Shown here in pieces: positions 52,512-61,541 of a stretch of 64,000 nucleotides of DNA (position 1 is the first letter of the stretch; the number at the start of each line of letters is the position of its first letter). Under the pieces are notes generated by a model. It saw only the letters and a program-made list of their open reading frames with translations. It was not told the origin of the DNA and searched no databases. Source of the stretch: Robertmurraya sp047302285 (GTDB taxonomy: Bacteria; Bacillota; Bacilli; Bacillales; Cytobacillaceae). Location of the stretch: NCBI RefSeq assembly GCF_047302285.1, contig NZ_CP154845.1, forward strand, positions 2,418,001 through 2,482,000, given 5' to 3'. Both the position numbers and the translations under genes were made by a program.

Positions 52512-52736
52512 TTACAATATTTTCTTCTTCTCAAACTTATCCTCGTTCACCATCTGTTCCAACTCAAGTCTCATTTTCTCGGTCTCAATTAAAAAGTTTT
52601 TATGCTTCAGCTTCTCCAATTCCAGTTGGTCTTTCAGCATTTTGTGTTTCATTTTCGTTTGTTTTTGAAAATGGTCTGTAATAATGGCTACAATAGGAAT
52701 GGAAAGAAACATCACGACAGCTATCGTTCCAGTCAT
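52512..52736 (-). CDS. Small membrane-anchored coiled-coil protein
   Basis: 74 residues: one N-terminal membrane segment (GTIAVVMFLSIPIVAIITD) and a charged helix with heptad-like leucines (LKDQLELEKLKHKNFLIETE). PspB-like in layout. Ribosome site GAGG is close to ATG. Function unknown; lies between the riboswitch region and the helicase but is not obviously linked to either. Confidence 0.65.
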   Translation of the reverse strand: MTGTIAVVMFLSIPIVAIITDHFQKQTKMKHKMLKDQLELEKLKHKNFLIETEKMRLELEQMVNEDKFEKKKIL

Positions 52737-52858
52737 ATCGACCCTCCTGACGAAATATGATTTTGATTACATTTTACACCAGATAATGACGGGAGCATAT
52801 GGTTTTTGAGATTATTGGTTATACATAATAATACCTATCTTAATGTGAAAAAAAGATC

Positions 52859-55800
52859 TTATAAAATATTTTTATTTGCTTTTGGAACTAAATAGGATGG
52901 CATTTCCTTATCAAGCTGCCAAATAAAACTTATTGGATTGCTTCCTGAATGTTTTATATATTGTGCTGTTCCAAGGAATACAAAAGGTGAAGTGTAGCCT
53001 TGTTCCTTTTTATACTCGCGCACAAACAATGCAATTTTATGATTATTTTTTCTGTGATGTATATATCTTTTCGCCGTTTCACTTCCCTCTGATACTCGAC
53101 TTTGTGATTGCCAATGAAACAAAAATTCATTAATGGCGTAGTCATCATAGAGCGTAGATGGTGAAAAGTCTTTATCAGATTTATTTAAAGTAATAAAGAA
53201 AATATCTAAATCTTTATCTTTAAAATACTTAACCCCCTCTCGAAAAGCCGGACTTTGGAAGTCGTTATAGTAATCAAATCCCGCTAGAACTTGTGCCGTA
53301 GTATAACGACAATGTATTCGAAGTGGACACGGATATTCAAAATTATGTGCGATTTCAATTGTTTGTATCGTTTCAAACAAGTACTGTAAGATTTCGTAGA
53401 TCTCACTCTTAAATTCCCTATACTGTAATATATTTTGAACCCCTTCCTCAATGGACTTGAAACCTTCCTTTTTTGGATGGTTCTTATAGAAGCTATAATA
53501 TAATAGATTCAGCATTTGCTTTTCTTCTAGTAGAACAGCCTGGTCATCTTGGAGGTATCTCAATAAAAATTTTATTAAAGATGGAGAATTAAAATGAAAT
53601 AAATTAGGCAAACGACTGGTTATCATTTTCTCATCCTTACTTAAGAAGTTGTCTTTTAACTCTGCTTCTATAGCTAATCGACAAAAACTTCTATCTCCAT
53701 TTTTTCCGTAAAAATCATGCAGAGAGAGCTTGTAATGATGTAGAAAATTAGGTAAAGTCAGGTCTAATCCCGTATCTTCACTAAAATATTTCATTTTCGT
53801 AACTAAATTCGCTCTAGTATTGGTACTTGATTTTATATTTCGAAGAATGTACTCCTTTGCTTGTTTTTCTAATTGAATAAAAGACCCTCTCGGTAAATTG
53901 AAAAATCCATGTTCAACATAATGTTGGACAGAATGTTTTGTCTTACCTATAAGTGCGCGAAATTTTTCTTCGAAATTATATTTTTGATGTGCTTGCCCTA
54001 CAAAATCTAAAACAGTTAGACATTCTTTATTGTCTGAAAGTCGCAATCCTCTTCCTAACTGCTGTAGAAAAACCGTCAAGCTTTCAGTTGGTCTTAAGAA
54101 AAGAATTGTATTGATTTCTGGAATATCTATCCCTTCATTATAAAGATCGACAACAAAAATAAATTTTATCTCACCATTTACAAGTTTTCTTTGTGCATCT
54201 TTTCTTATGGTTGAATTAACTTCCCCAAATAGTGGAATTGAAGGTATTCCTACTTTATTAAAATATTCTGCCATATACTTTGCGTGTTCTATAGAAACAC
54301 AGAACCCTAATCCCTTAACTTCGTCTATTTCTGTTAAATATGTCTCAATACTTTTGATAATCTGGTTGCTTCGCTTTGAATTAGTCGTATATACATTTTC
54401 TAATTCTTTTATCTCATAACCTTTTCGGCTCCATCTTAAATTAGATAAATCAACAGTATCTGTCACACAAAAATATTGAAAAGGACTAAGAAGTTTTTGA
54501 TTAATGGCTTCCGTTAAGCGCATTTCCGCAGCTATCGTATCATCAAAATAGCTTAATATATTCTTTCCATCCATTCTCTCTGGAGTCGCTGTTAACCCAA
54601 CTAGAATCTCAGGAGAATAATGTTTTAATAATCTCTGATACGACTCAGCCGCAGCATGATGAAATTCATCAACTATGATAAAATCATAAAGCTCTTTGGA
54701 TGTAAATTCATAAAGTTTCTTACTGTTAAAACTCTGAATACTTATGAATAAGTTGTTCAGTGAGCCTGGTTGGTGACCTCCTACTAGTAAATCACCGAAA
54801 TTCGGGTCCTTCAAAATGGCACGGAAAGTATGCAAACTTTGCTCTAAGATTTCTTCACGATGAGCAACAAAAAGTAATGTAGCCGACTTATTCTTTTTAT
54901 CGTAATATTTCTTGAAATCAAATGCCGAAATAACAGTTTTTCCAACACCAGTTGCTGCTACAACTAAATTTTTTGTTCGTCCATATACTTCTCGTTCTAC
55001 CTGAAGTTTTTCCAGGATTTCCTTCTGATAATAGTACGGTTGAATATCAAAAATATAATGGAAATCTTCCATATTCTTGTCTTTATTTTTCGAAAGTGCG
55101 AGTTTAAGGCGTTCTTGGGATTCTTCGTTTTCAGGGTGGAAAAGAATAAATTCTTTATCATTCCAATAGCTTTCAAATGAAGCATCACATTTTTTGAGAA
55201 TATCAAAAGAGTCCTTCTCAGTTACTTTAATATTCCATTCCAATCCAGATGTCAATGCTGGATTAGATAGATTTGAAGAGCCAATATAAGCCGTGCTAAA
55301 ACCTGTGTCTCTTTTAAAGATATAGGCTTTAGCATGGAGCCTTGTTCTATTAGTATCATAAGAAATTTTGATCTCAGTGTTTTTCAGTAAACTCAATTCA
55401 TGAATAGCCTTATAATCAGTTGCCTCCATATAAGAAGTCGTAATAATATAGAGTTTTCCACCTCTTTCTGTAAAGCTCTTTAACTCTTCCATGATACATC
55501 TTAATCCGCTCCATTTTAGAAATGAAACCAGCAGATGAATAGTATCCGAGGATAAGATTTCCTTTTTTAATTCTCCAAGCATGTTCGGTTCATAGCTTGA
55601 TCCAGTAAATAAAGAACTTTGCGATATAGGTGTAACTGGCCTAACTATTTCTTCTTTCTTTATATTTTTTATTGAATTTATTTTAGAGTAAATATGAGTT
55701 AAGATTTCGCCACTCTCTTCGATTTTCAATGATTCAAATTCTTCCTCTTCAAGCTCCATACTTAAAAGGTGAATGATAGAATTACAAGTTTTAATTTGGC

Positions 55801-56011
55801 TTAACAAGGCCATATGATCGTTTGAATCATTCTCTCTAACATATTTTAGGGCTTTTCTTGTCACTAAAGATATGTAGGTAGAAAGTATTTTTCTTGCCTC
55901 TTCAACATCTAATGGTTCACATCCTATAACGAATGTATTTTCATTCAAATTCTGCAAATCCTTCTTAATTCTTTTGTTTATAATTTCCTCGTATATTCCT
56001 TCATTTAGCAT
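52859..56011 (-). CDS. PLD-nuclease, DEAD/DEAH helicase and DUF3427 fusion protein
   Basis: 1050 residues. Order: uncharacterised N-terminus (1-130), phospholipase-D-like nuclease domain with HxK motif RLHAKAYIFKRD at 225-235 and GSSN at 244-247, SF2 helicase with Walker A AATGVGKT (352-359), DEFHH (448-452) in place of DEAH, TATPER (474-479), GLGFCVSIEHAKYMAEYF and QLGRGLR motif VI, then a C-terminal DUF3427-type region (PCPLRIHCRYTTAQVLAGFDYY). This composition is found in stand-alone, patchily distributed genes resembling restriction or anti-phage enzymes. Lower-GC than neighbours and flanked by degraded DNA, so it looks acquired. Confidence 0.85.
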   Translation of the reverse strand: MLNEGIYEEIINKRIKKDLQNLNENTFVIGCEPLDVEEARKILSTYISLVTRKALKYVRENDSNDHMALLSQIKTCNSIIHLLSMELEEEEFESLKIEESGEILTHIYSKINSIKNIKKEEIVRPVTPISQSSLFTGSSYEPNMLGELKKEILSSDTIHLLVSFLKWSGLRCIMEELKSFTERGGKLYIITTSYMEATDYKAIHELSLLKNTEIKISYDTNRTRLHAKAYIFKRDTGFSTAYIGSSNLSNPALTSGLEWNIKVTEKDSFDILKKCDASFESYWNDKEFILFHPENEESQERLKLALSKNKDKNMEDFHYIFDIQPYYYQKEILEKLQVEREVYGRTKNLVVAATGVGKTVISAFDFKKYYDKKNKSATLLFVAHREEILEQSLHTFRAILKDPNFGDLLVGGHQPGSLNNLFISIQSFNSKKLYEFTSKELYDFIIVDEFHHAAAESYQRLLKHYSPEILVGLTATPERMDGKNILSYFDDTIAAEMRLTEAINQKLLSPFQYFCVTDTVDLSNLRWSRKGYEIKELENVYTTNSKRSNQIIKSIETYLTEIDEVKGLGFCVSIEHAKYMAEYFNKVGIPSIPLFGEVNSTIRKDAQRKLVNGEIKFIFVVDLYNEGIDIPEINTILFLRPTESLTVFLQQLGRGLRLSDNKECLTVLDFVGQAHQKYNFEEKFRALIGKTKHSVQHYVEHGFFNLPRGSFIQLEKQAKEYILRNIKSSTNTRANLVTKMKYFSEDTGLDLTLPNFLHHYKLSLHDFYGKNGDRSFCRLAIEAELKDNFLSKDEKMITSRLPNLFHFNSPSLIKFLLRYLQDDQAVLLEEKQMLNLLYYSFYKNHPKKEGFKSIEEGVQNILQYREFKSEIYEILQYLFETIQTIEIAHNFEYPCPLRIHCRYTTAQVLAGFDYYNDFQSPAFREGVKYFKDKDLDIFFITLNKSDKDFSPSTLYDDYAINEFLFHWQSQSRVSEGSETAKRYIHHRKNNHKIALFVREYKKEQGYTSPFVFLGTAQYIKHSGSNPISFIWQLDKEMPSYLVPKANKNIL

Positions 56012-56189
56012 TGAATTCCCTCTTATAAAAAATTTTTAATTATTTTTAAAAATAAATGTAACATTATATTTAATTTACCTTATTTTCTCATAATTCACAT
56101 TAATATTAAAGTCGGTTAGTTTTAAATGATATAAAAAATGGATCATGTAATAAAAGAATTGAACCACATTAAAATAATGGGGTGATCAT

Positions 56190-56420
56190 TTGAAACGTTG
56201 GTTGCAAATCCTTATTTTAGGTTACCTTTCGTTTTTGTTCTTTGGAAGTTTTATTGCTGTGGGTTATTGTGGGTGGGTCTGCTTGAAGAGCTATTTCCCA
56301 TCCTTTCAAAAAATAGAAGTTTTCTTGTATTACTTTTTAGCTGGGTCCATGATGAGCTCATACCCGTGTTTAACGGCCTCTTCAGGAACGCTGCAATCTG
56401 CAATGACTTCCAATCGTTAA
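56190..56420 (+). pseudogene. Possible truncated small membrane protein reading into older remnant
   Basis: TTG 56190 behind GGGGTGATC opens MKRWLQILILGYLSFLFFGS and continues through one or two hydrophobic segments. From about 56330 the frame runs antisense through a minus-strand gene remnant, so only the first ~47 residues could be original. Too short and untyped to name. Confidence 0.3.
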
Positions 56421-56690
56421 GTCACTGAGTGCCTCCGATTAGACTCCAGAAAGAACAGGAGAAATTTGTTTCTCAACTAACTCTTTCCCTAGAAAGTATT
56501 CTAGAAAACGACCGACCGAATCGGTTTTCGCGAAGATAAGAAAGGCCCATCGTATTGTAGACAACTTCCTTTTCCAAAACAAGTTCTTCTATCACAGGCA
56601 TTGTGTCCAATTTACGAGACACAATTGAATCTGCCCCTGCTTCCATCAAAAACTCATTTTGCTTCACTGTTCGAATTTTCCCGCCAATCT
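56330..56690 (-). pseudogene. Frameshifted gene remnant, family unknown
   Basis: Protein-like in pieces in different minus-strand frames: EFLMEAGADSIVSRKLDTMP with VIEELVLEKEVVYN at 56520-56690, then RFLEYFLGKELVEKQISPVL in another frame, then LEVIADCSVPEEAVKHGYEL ending IMDPAKK at 56330-56412. At least two frameshifts and an in-frame stop. I do not recognise the parent; it could be the cytoplasmic tail of a transporter or channel. Confidence 0.5.
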
Positions 56691-57169
56691 GATTGGTCCC
56701 CTGGTTTCTTTGTTTCTTTAAATTATAATAACCGCTTAAAATCCTTATTCATACTCGATCTCTTCAATCGTTTGCTCTTAATCAAATTTTTGATATCAGA
56801 GATCTTATCGTAGGAGAGTTGAATATAGAAGTAGTTAATAAACTCTAATAGAGCAAAAATATATATATATCAATAAAGCTATTAATAATCCCCCTATTGG
56901 CCATGAGGGATACCATTTTGATTTTCAACTGGATGTAAACATTCCATTTATGTCCTCTGAATTAATGATTATTTTCATGCTAATTACCATACTTTTAATT
57001 TTTTTTAGTTTGATCGGTTATATCAGAATGAAGAGAATGGCTAAGAAGGAACTGTCTGGCGAGGAAGAAGACAAACGCGATGCACAACAATATCGAACGT
57101 ATTGTGATATCTCTTTTGCTGTCAACCCATCCCCCCTTTACACAATTGTTGCAAAACAGATATAAAACA
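56691..57169. other. AT-rich stretch with no convincing gene
   Basis: The only notable frame is 56950-57165 (plus), 71 codons with one membrane segment (MIIFMLITILLIFFSLIGYI) and a charged tail, but no ribosome site precedes it. Probably more decayed DNA beside the helicase gene. Confidence 0.35.
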
Positions 57170-57205
57170 GGAAGGCCGCTATCCCAATTGAGATAGCAGC
57201 CTTCC
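57170..57205 (-). terminator. Terminator of the 57.2-58.9 kb gene
   Basis: Stem GGAAGGC.GCTATC / GATAGC.GCCTTCC with a single mismatch pair, seven-base loop, then TGTTTTAT on the minus strand. Confidence 0.75.
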
Positions 57206-57215
57206 TTCCAAAAAT

Positions 57216-58883
57216 TTATTCCAATCCTTCAATCACAACTTCTTTCGCTGGCATAAATACTTCGCCCGTATCCAGGTAACGAACGTTCACTGTATCACCT
57301 TCTTGTAGATAGATGGAGAGTGGGCTACTTTCTGAAGATATAACATAACTCTTTTTGTTGTCTAACAAGAAAGTGATCGTCGTAAAATCGCCTACCTTTT
57401 CCTTGTAGACCCGGACGACCGTTCCGCTTACTTGCTTTTCCTCTGCTTTCGAAGTTCCATCCACGGTGCCTCCGCCTCGTTGCAATGCTGTTTTGTATAG
57501 CCTTAATGCTTCATTTGGTGTATTCGCGTAAACCGAAATTTCAGGGTTTGCTGCAGATACAATAAAATAATTTTGCAAGAAACCATTCGAATCTAGCACA
57601 GGTGTAAGCCAGCTGGCTTCTCCATAGAAGTTATAGAGGACAGGCATTTCGCCATTCCATTTCTTTTCGATGAATTTCTTTTCAATGATTTGCAAAGCAC
57701 CTTGTGAGTCCATATACGATTGTTCAAGATCACCTGTATAGTAAGTAGCTTCGCCTGTTCTAGAATTTGTCAGAGAATAGCCAAGCATCGAGTCTACACC
57801 CTCTTTTGGACTTGTGAAATCCGTGAAATAATACATATCCCCATTTTCATCAAAAATCGGACTCACATTGGCTTCGGTCCCTTCATCAGATGGAAGTTTG
57901 ACATCTCTTTTGCCAAATTTACTATTCCAAAAACCATGAATATAATTACCATAGTAACTATTTTGTAAGCTGACGACTTCTGGTGAAACGGACCCATCAA
58001 TAAAGTCTGGAATTTCTGCTAAAGGATAGTTGTTGGTTTGCCCAGTCTTCGGGTCCACCATAACAATTCCCTGCACATCAAAACCATTTCGAGCAGAGAT
58101 GAATTGACCATAGGAACGAATATAAAAAGGCTTTCCTTCATCATCAATTTCTAATTGTACGTCCCCATAGAAAATGTAATTTGGATACTTCATCCGTATA
58201 TGGCGTTCTAGATTTTTATGAAAATAAGAGGATGGTGTGTATTCCATTTCCGCTTTCATAAATTTGGGATTATCACTCGAGTCGGTCGCACTAATGGTAA
58301 AATAACCTGGCGTCGTATCTCCATTGAACCATTTGAAGAAGCCAGAAAATTCAACAGGTGCGATATAGACATAGTCTCCATTGACTTTTTGAATTTGTAG
58401 GTTTCCGAGTTCGTAATAACTCGTGTCTGGAACCTGACCAAATGCCTTCTTCATTTTGTTCCGTGCAAATTTTGGCGGGACACTTGCCGGTGTTTCAGTC
58501 TCATCAAATGTTTCGATTTCTGTTTTCTCGTTCATTTTTGCGACTTCATATTTATCATCAGCATTAAAAAGGAATGCTGATAAGAACATTGCACCAACTA
58601 CTAAACTTCCAAGGAATAATACCCCTTTAAGCATTTTTTCCTTACCGGATGCAAGAAGGGTTCCTAAAAGGGTGACAGGAATCGCTAATCCCCATAAAGA
58701 CGTGAAGTTTCGGTCAAGATTTGTGAGATAATAGAATGCAAAAATGACAATAATAATAAGAACAATTGCAATAAGTAGGAATCCCGGTTTTGATTTCTTT
58801 TCCTCTTTTTTACTAGTAAAAGGAATCAACACTAGTGCCGAGGCTAATCCCGCGATAAGTGAAAATAAGTATATATTGCCCAT
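57216..58883 (-). CDS. Large membrane protein with extracytoplasmic domain
   Basis: 555 residues. Four membrane segments in the first ~105 residues (IYLFSLIAGLASALVLIPF, LLIAIVLIIIVIFAFYYL, LWGLAIPVTLLGTLLAS, GVLFLGSLVVGAMFLSAFLF), then a long soluble part rich in beta strands and aromatic residues with repeat-like blocks (YVYIAPVEFSGFFKWFNGD, FYIRSYGQFISARNGFD, MYYFTDFTSPKEG) and an OB-like end. Similar proteins in bacilli are only vaguely annotated (cell-shape related); I do not assign a function. ATG 58883 behind GGAGGG. Confidence 0.75.
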   Translation of the reverse strand: MGNIYLFSLIAGLASALVLIPFTSKKEEKKSKPGFLLIAIVLIIIVIFAFYYLTNLDRNFTSLWGLAIPVTLLGTLLASGKEKMLKGVLFLGSLVVGAMFLSAFLFNADDKYEVAKMNEKTEIETFDETETPASVPPKFARNKMKKAFGQVPDTSYYELGNLQIQKVNGDYVYIAPVEFSGFFKWFNGDTTPGYFTISATDSSDNPKFMKAEMEYTPSSYFHKNLERHIRMKYPNYIFYGDVQLEIDDEGKPFYIRSYGQFISARNGFDVQGIVMVDPKTGQTNNYPLAEIPDFIDGSVSPEVVSLQNSYYGNYIHGFWNSKFGKRDVKLPSDEGTEANVSPIFDENGDMYYFTDFTSPKEGVDSMLGYSLTNSRTGEATYYTGDLEQSYMDSQGALQIIEKKFIEKKWNGEMPVLYNFYGEASWLTPVLDSNGFLQNYFIVSAANPEISVYANTPNEALRLYKTALQRGGGTVDGTSKAEEKQVSGTVVRVYKEKVGDFTTITFLLDNKKSYVISSESSPLSIYLQEGDTVNVRYLDTGEVFMPAKEVVIEGLE

Positions 58884-59089
58884 AATATCCCTCCTGTGAT
58901 AAAACCTATCTATTCTAATACGGTCGATAGATGGAAAAGTTTCAAATGAAGGAGTTTGTTGCTAATTGGGCTAGCTTAAGAATGCATTTAAATTAATTTT
59001 TTCAAGAGTGCTCTATTACGAAAAAATAGACCTCCCCCAATTCCTATGAAAATCTTCGGTACTTTGGAACAGATCCTCAAAATATTAAC

Positions 59090-59308
59090 CTACTTTATCC
59101 CATTCTCACGCTTAAGCAACCTTCCCATCGGCCAATAAGTAATAATAAACACCAATATTCCAACGATTTCAAGATTGATATAATACCAAATCCCATTTCC
59201 AAAAAATGATAATAGGGTCTCGTTATCGGTCGGGCTTAAACGTAACGACATGGGGAAATGAAAACATTGTAAAATCCTGCATTTCTGAAACCGAAAACAT
59301 GTCATCAC
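59090..59308 (-). pseudogene. Possible remnant of a membrane protein
   Basis: 72 codons; only the C-terminal half looks protein-like (GIWYYINLEIVGILVFIITY then WPMGRLLKRENGIK). No ribosome site for any start. It may be the tail of a gene damaged by the same events that broke the adjacent PstS-like gene. The remaining 58884-59089 stretch is empty. Confidence 0.35.
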
Positions 59309-59344
59309 CTCTATTGAAAAAATGAGGTACTTCTTCTTACATAT

Positions 59345-59786
59345 TATTCACCACCATGATGTTCTAACACGAATTTCTTCATCCTTTCCACCAACCTCAC
59401 TCCAGTTGGTGATTTTCCCAGAATAGATACCTTGAATCTCGTCTATCGTTAATTTGTCTACTGGATTTTTCGAATGTACAAAGAAAACGAATACCTCTCT
59501 TCCAATTGGCGTGAGATTTAATTGGATTCCAAGTTGCTCCGCTCTTCTCATTTGACTTTCCGAAGGATGGGCAACAAAAATGATGTCTGCCTCCCCATTT
59601 AGTAAACGATCAAAAGCACCTCTCGTTTGATTTGATACAACCTCTCCTTCTCCTAGAGGATAATCCTTTTTATGGATATACAGCTTGGGCAAAAGCAGAA
59701 TAAACGGGATATAATGCCGTTGCCCCGTCTAAAATGGGGAGATTGGCTTGAATTTTAAAATTGGAAGGTTCATTTAAAGAAACGGC
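59345..59786 (-). pseudogene. Broken PstS-like phosphate-binding protein gene
   Basis: Two frames. 59690-59786 reads AVSLNEPSNFKIQANLPILD then GATALYPVYSAFAQAVYP; a +1 shift at the next codons restores KKDYPLGEGEVVSNQTRGAF, and on through DRLLNGEADIIFVAHPSESQ, VFVFFVHSKNPVDKL, TIDEIQGIYSGKITNWSEVG. These are standard PstS-type blocks (DGATALYP, NPVDKL, IYSGKITNW). The N-terminus/signal and the C-terminal third are gone. Some family members with N-terminal membrane helices are not true Pst parts. Confidence 0.75.
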
Positions 59787-59807
59787 TTAGGAAAAATGGC
59801 AAGAACT

Positions 59808-59841
59808 AAAAAAGACTGACTCAAACTTCCTGTCAGTCTTT
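59808..59841 (-). terminator. Terminator of pentapeptide-repeat gene
   Basis: Ten-base stem AAAGACTGAC/GTCAGTCTTT, 11-base loop, then TTTTTT on the minus strand. Stem overlaps the gene's last codons. Confidence 0.85.
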
Positions 59842-60468
59842 TACGATGATGCCTAAGAGACTTGCAAATTGGATCGCCTGAAAACTTGATACCTTACAGC
59901 CTCTTAAATCCTCCATGTCAACAATCAGTTCATCAAATGTAGAGGTACTCATATCTATCCCTTTTAAAGAGGTTTCACTGAAATTAGCTCCATCAAGCTG
60001 ACACTCTTGAAAATCAACATTCTTAAATTTGCAGTTAAAGAAATCTATCCCTTTCAGTGTACTATTTTGATAGATTACCTTCTCAAGCTTTGAATCGCCA
60101 AATGAAGCAAAGTTTAGTACAGATTCGATGAAATGCACATTTCCAAAACGAGAGTCAGTAAAGTCCGCTCCCACCAGCTTGCAATTTCGAAAAACAACTC
60201 GATGAATAGAAGACTTTTGCAATTTCGCATTAGACAAATCACAGTTTTCAAACACTACATCTGTCATATCGATTTGACTAAAATCTGTGTTCAGAAAGCT
60301 TCCATTCTTCATTACAACATCATATAACCGGATTCGATCCGTTGCCTCATTTTCAAAGGTGGCTCCTACCACTTCACAAGATTCTAAAGCTAAATCTTCA
60401 CCTTCATATATTTCATCGAATTTCTTAGAAGATAATTGTGGTGTTATTCTTGGTACTTCCATTTTCAT
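59833..60468 (-). CDS. Pentapeptide-repeat protein
   Basis: 211 residues. About 25 consecutive A(D/N)LXX-type five-residue repeats across 30-180 (NTDFSQIDMTDVVFENCDLS, NAKLQKSSIHRVVFRNCKLV, GADFTDSRFGNVHF and others), forming a right-handed quadrilateral beta-helix. A C-terminal extension VSSFQAIQFASLLGIIVKD lies outside the repeats. Related to Qnr/McbG-like proteins that protect topoisomerases, but many are of unknown role. Starts ATG 60468 behind GAGG. Confidence 0.85.
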   Translation of the reverse strand: MKMEVPRITPQLSSKKFDEIYEGEDLALESCEVVGATFENEATDRIRLYDVVMKNGSFLNTDFSQIDMTDVVFENCDLSNAKLQKSSIHRVVFRNCKLVGADFTDSRFGNVHFIESVLNFASFGDSKLEKVIYQNSTLKGIDFFNCKFKNVDFQECQLDGANFSETSLKGIDMSTSTFDELIVDMEDLRGCKVSSFQAIQFASLLGIIVKD

Positions 60469-60512
60469 AAATTATACCTCTCTCTCTGGAATACATCTCC
60501 GAATATCAAAAC

Positions 60513-61385
60513 CTACCCATCGAAACGTTGATGGAACCCTCTCACTACTCTCACATACTCTTCCATTTCTTCTAAATATGGCATATGCGCGCTTTTTTCA
60601 AACACATGAAACTTTGCGTTTGGAGTAAGACTTTTATAATACTCTGTTGTTTCAGGCGTAGCTTCATCATAACGGCCACATGTGTAAAGTGCAGGTACAT
60701 CGATATTTTTAAGTTCAGACGTACAATCAAAATTTTTCAGGTTTCCAGTAACATGAAATTCTGATGGGCCCCACATGATATTATACACTTCACGATTTTT
60801 GAATTTAGACCCTTCTTTGAGAAAAGCTGGCATTGGATCAAGTCGGCAAACAAAGCTTTTATTGAATTCTTCAGTTGCTTTTTTATAATCCTCTGAGTCT
60901 GTAGTATTGTTATTTTCACAGGCGATTAAAGTCTCTTGTACTTCCTTTGGTAAAAGCTTTCGGTTACGATTCTGGTCCTCTGCCCAAAGTGGAGCACTTA
61001 AGCATGGACTGGAAAAAATTACACTTTCTACACCTTTTGGTTGTGTGAGCAGATAAGCAGCAGCTAACGTTGTCCCCCATGAGTGTCCCAGAATATGTAC
61101 TTTATCAAAGCCGAGAGCCTCCCGTATTTGTCTCAATTCCTCTACAAACCGATCTATTTTCCAAAGATCTGGATCGTTAGGTCGTTCTGATTTTCCACAT
61201 CCCAACTGATCATAGAATATAACGGGTCTTTCGTCAGCTAATATTCTTAAGCCCTGTAATGAATAATGAGAGGAACCTGGACCGCCGTGTAAGATTATTA
61301 TAGGAATGTTCTTAGAATAACGATTATGAATTTGGTACCATACTTTCCCACCAGCAACCTCAACGAAGCCTTCTTTTATAGACAT
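60513..61385 (-). CDS. Proline-iminopeptidase-like alpha/beta hydrolase
   Basis: 290 residues from ATG 61385 behind AAAGGAGAG. S33-family landmarks: oxyanion HGGPGSSH (about 34-41), nucleophile elbow GHSWGTTLAA (Ser about 109), catalytic Asp in GRYDEATPE (about 240) and His in KSAHMPYLEE (about 267). Releases N-terminal proline from peptides or acts on related amides. Forty-four bases upstream of the pentapeptide gene and on the same strand, so possibly co-transcribed. Confidence 0.88.
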   Translation of the reverse strand: MSIKEGFVEVAGGKVWYQIHNRYSKNIPIIILHGGPGSSHYSLQGLRILADERPVIFYDQLGCGKSERPNDPDLWKIDRFVEELRQIREALGFDKVHILGHSWGTTLAAAYLLTQPKGVESVIFSSPCLSAPLWAEDQNRNRKLLPKEVQETLIACENNNTTDSEDYKKATEEFNKSFVCRLDPMPAFLKEGSKFKNREVYNIMWGPSEFHVTGNLKNFDCTSELKNIDVPALYTCGRYDEATPETTEYYKSLTPNAKFHVFEKSAHMPYLEEMEEYVRVVRGFHQRFDG

Positions 61386-61491
61386 ATATTTCTCTCCTTT
61401 TTTGGTTCGAGCGATGTAAATCATATTTTTTATTATAGACGATTCTGAAACGCCATAATGCTTTTCAATGATCGAAATATTTCATTTTCAT

Positions 61492-61534
61492 AAAAAAATC
61501 TGCAAAAATTGAGAACTTCAACATTTGCAGATTT
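61492..61534 (-). terminator. Terminator of the DHA2 exporter gene
   Basis: Eleven-base stem AAATCTGCAAA/TTTGCAGATTT, then TTTTTTT on the minus strand. Confidence 0.88.
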
Positions 61535-61541
61535 CTTATTT

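Noticed and set aside
50444..56011. queCDE next to a PLD-helicase as a 7-deazaguanine DNA modification (Dpd) system
   Set aside because: No dpdA transglycosylase or other dpd genes; the queCDE order and preQ1 riboswitch are those of ordinary tRNA queuosine synthesis, and terminators plus an unrelated gene separate the two.
56198..56428. Second plus-strand frame overlapping 56190-56420
   Set aside because: Same DNA in another frame, starts without a ribosome site and crosses the antisense remnant.
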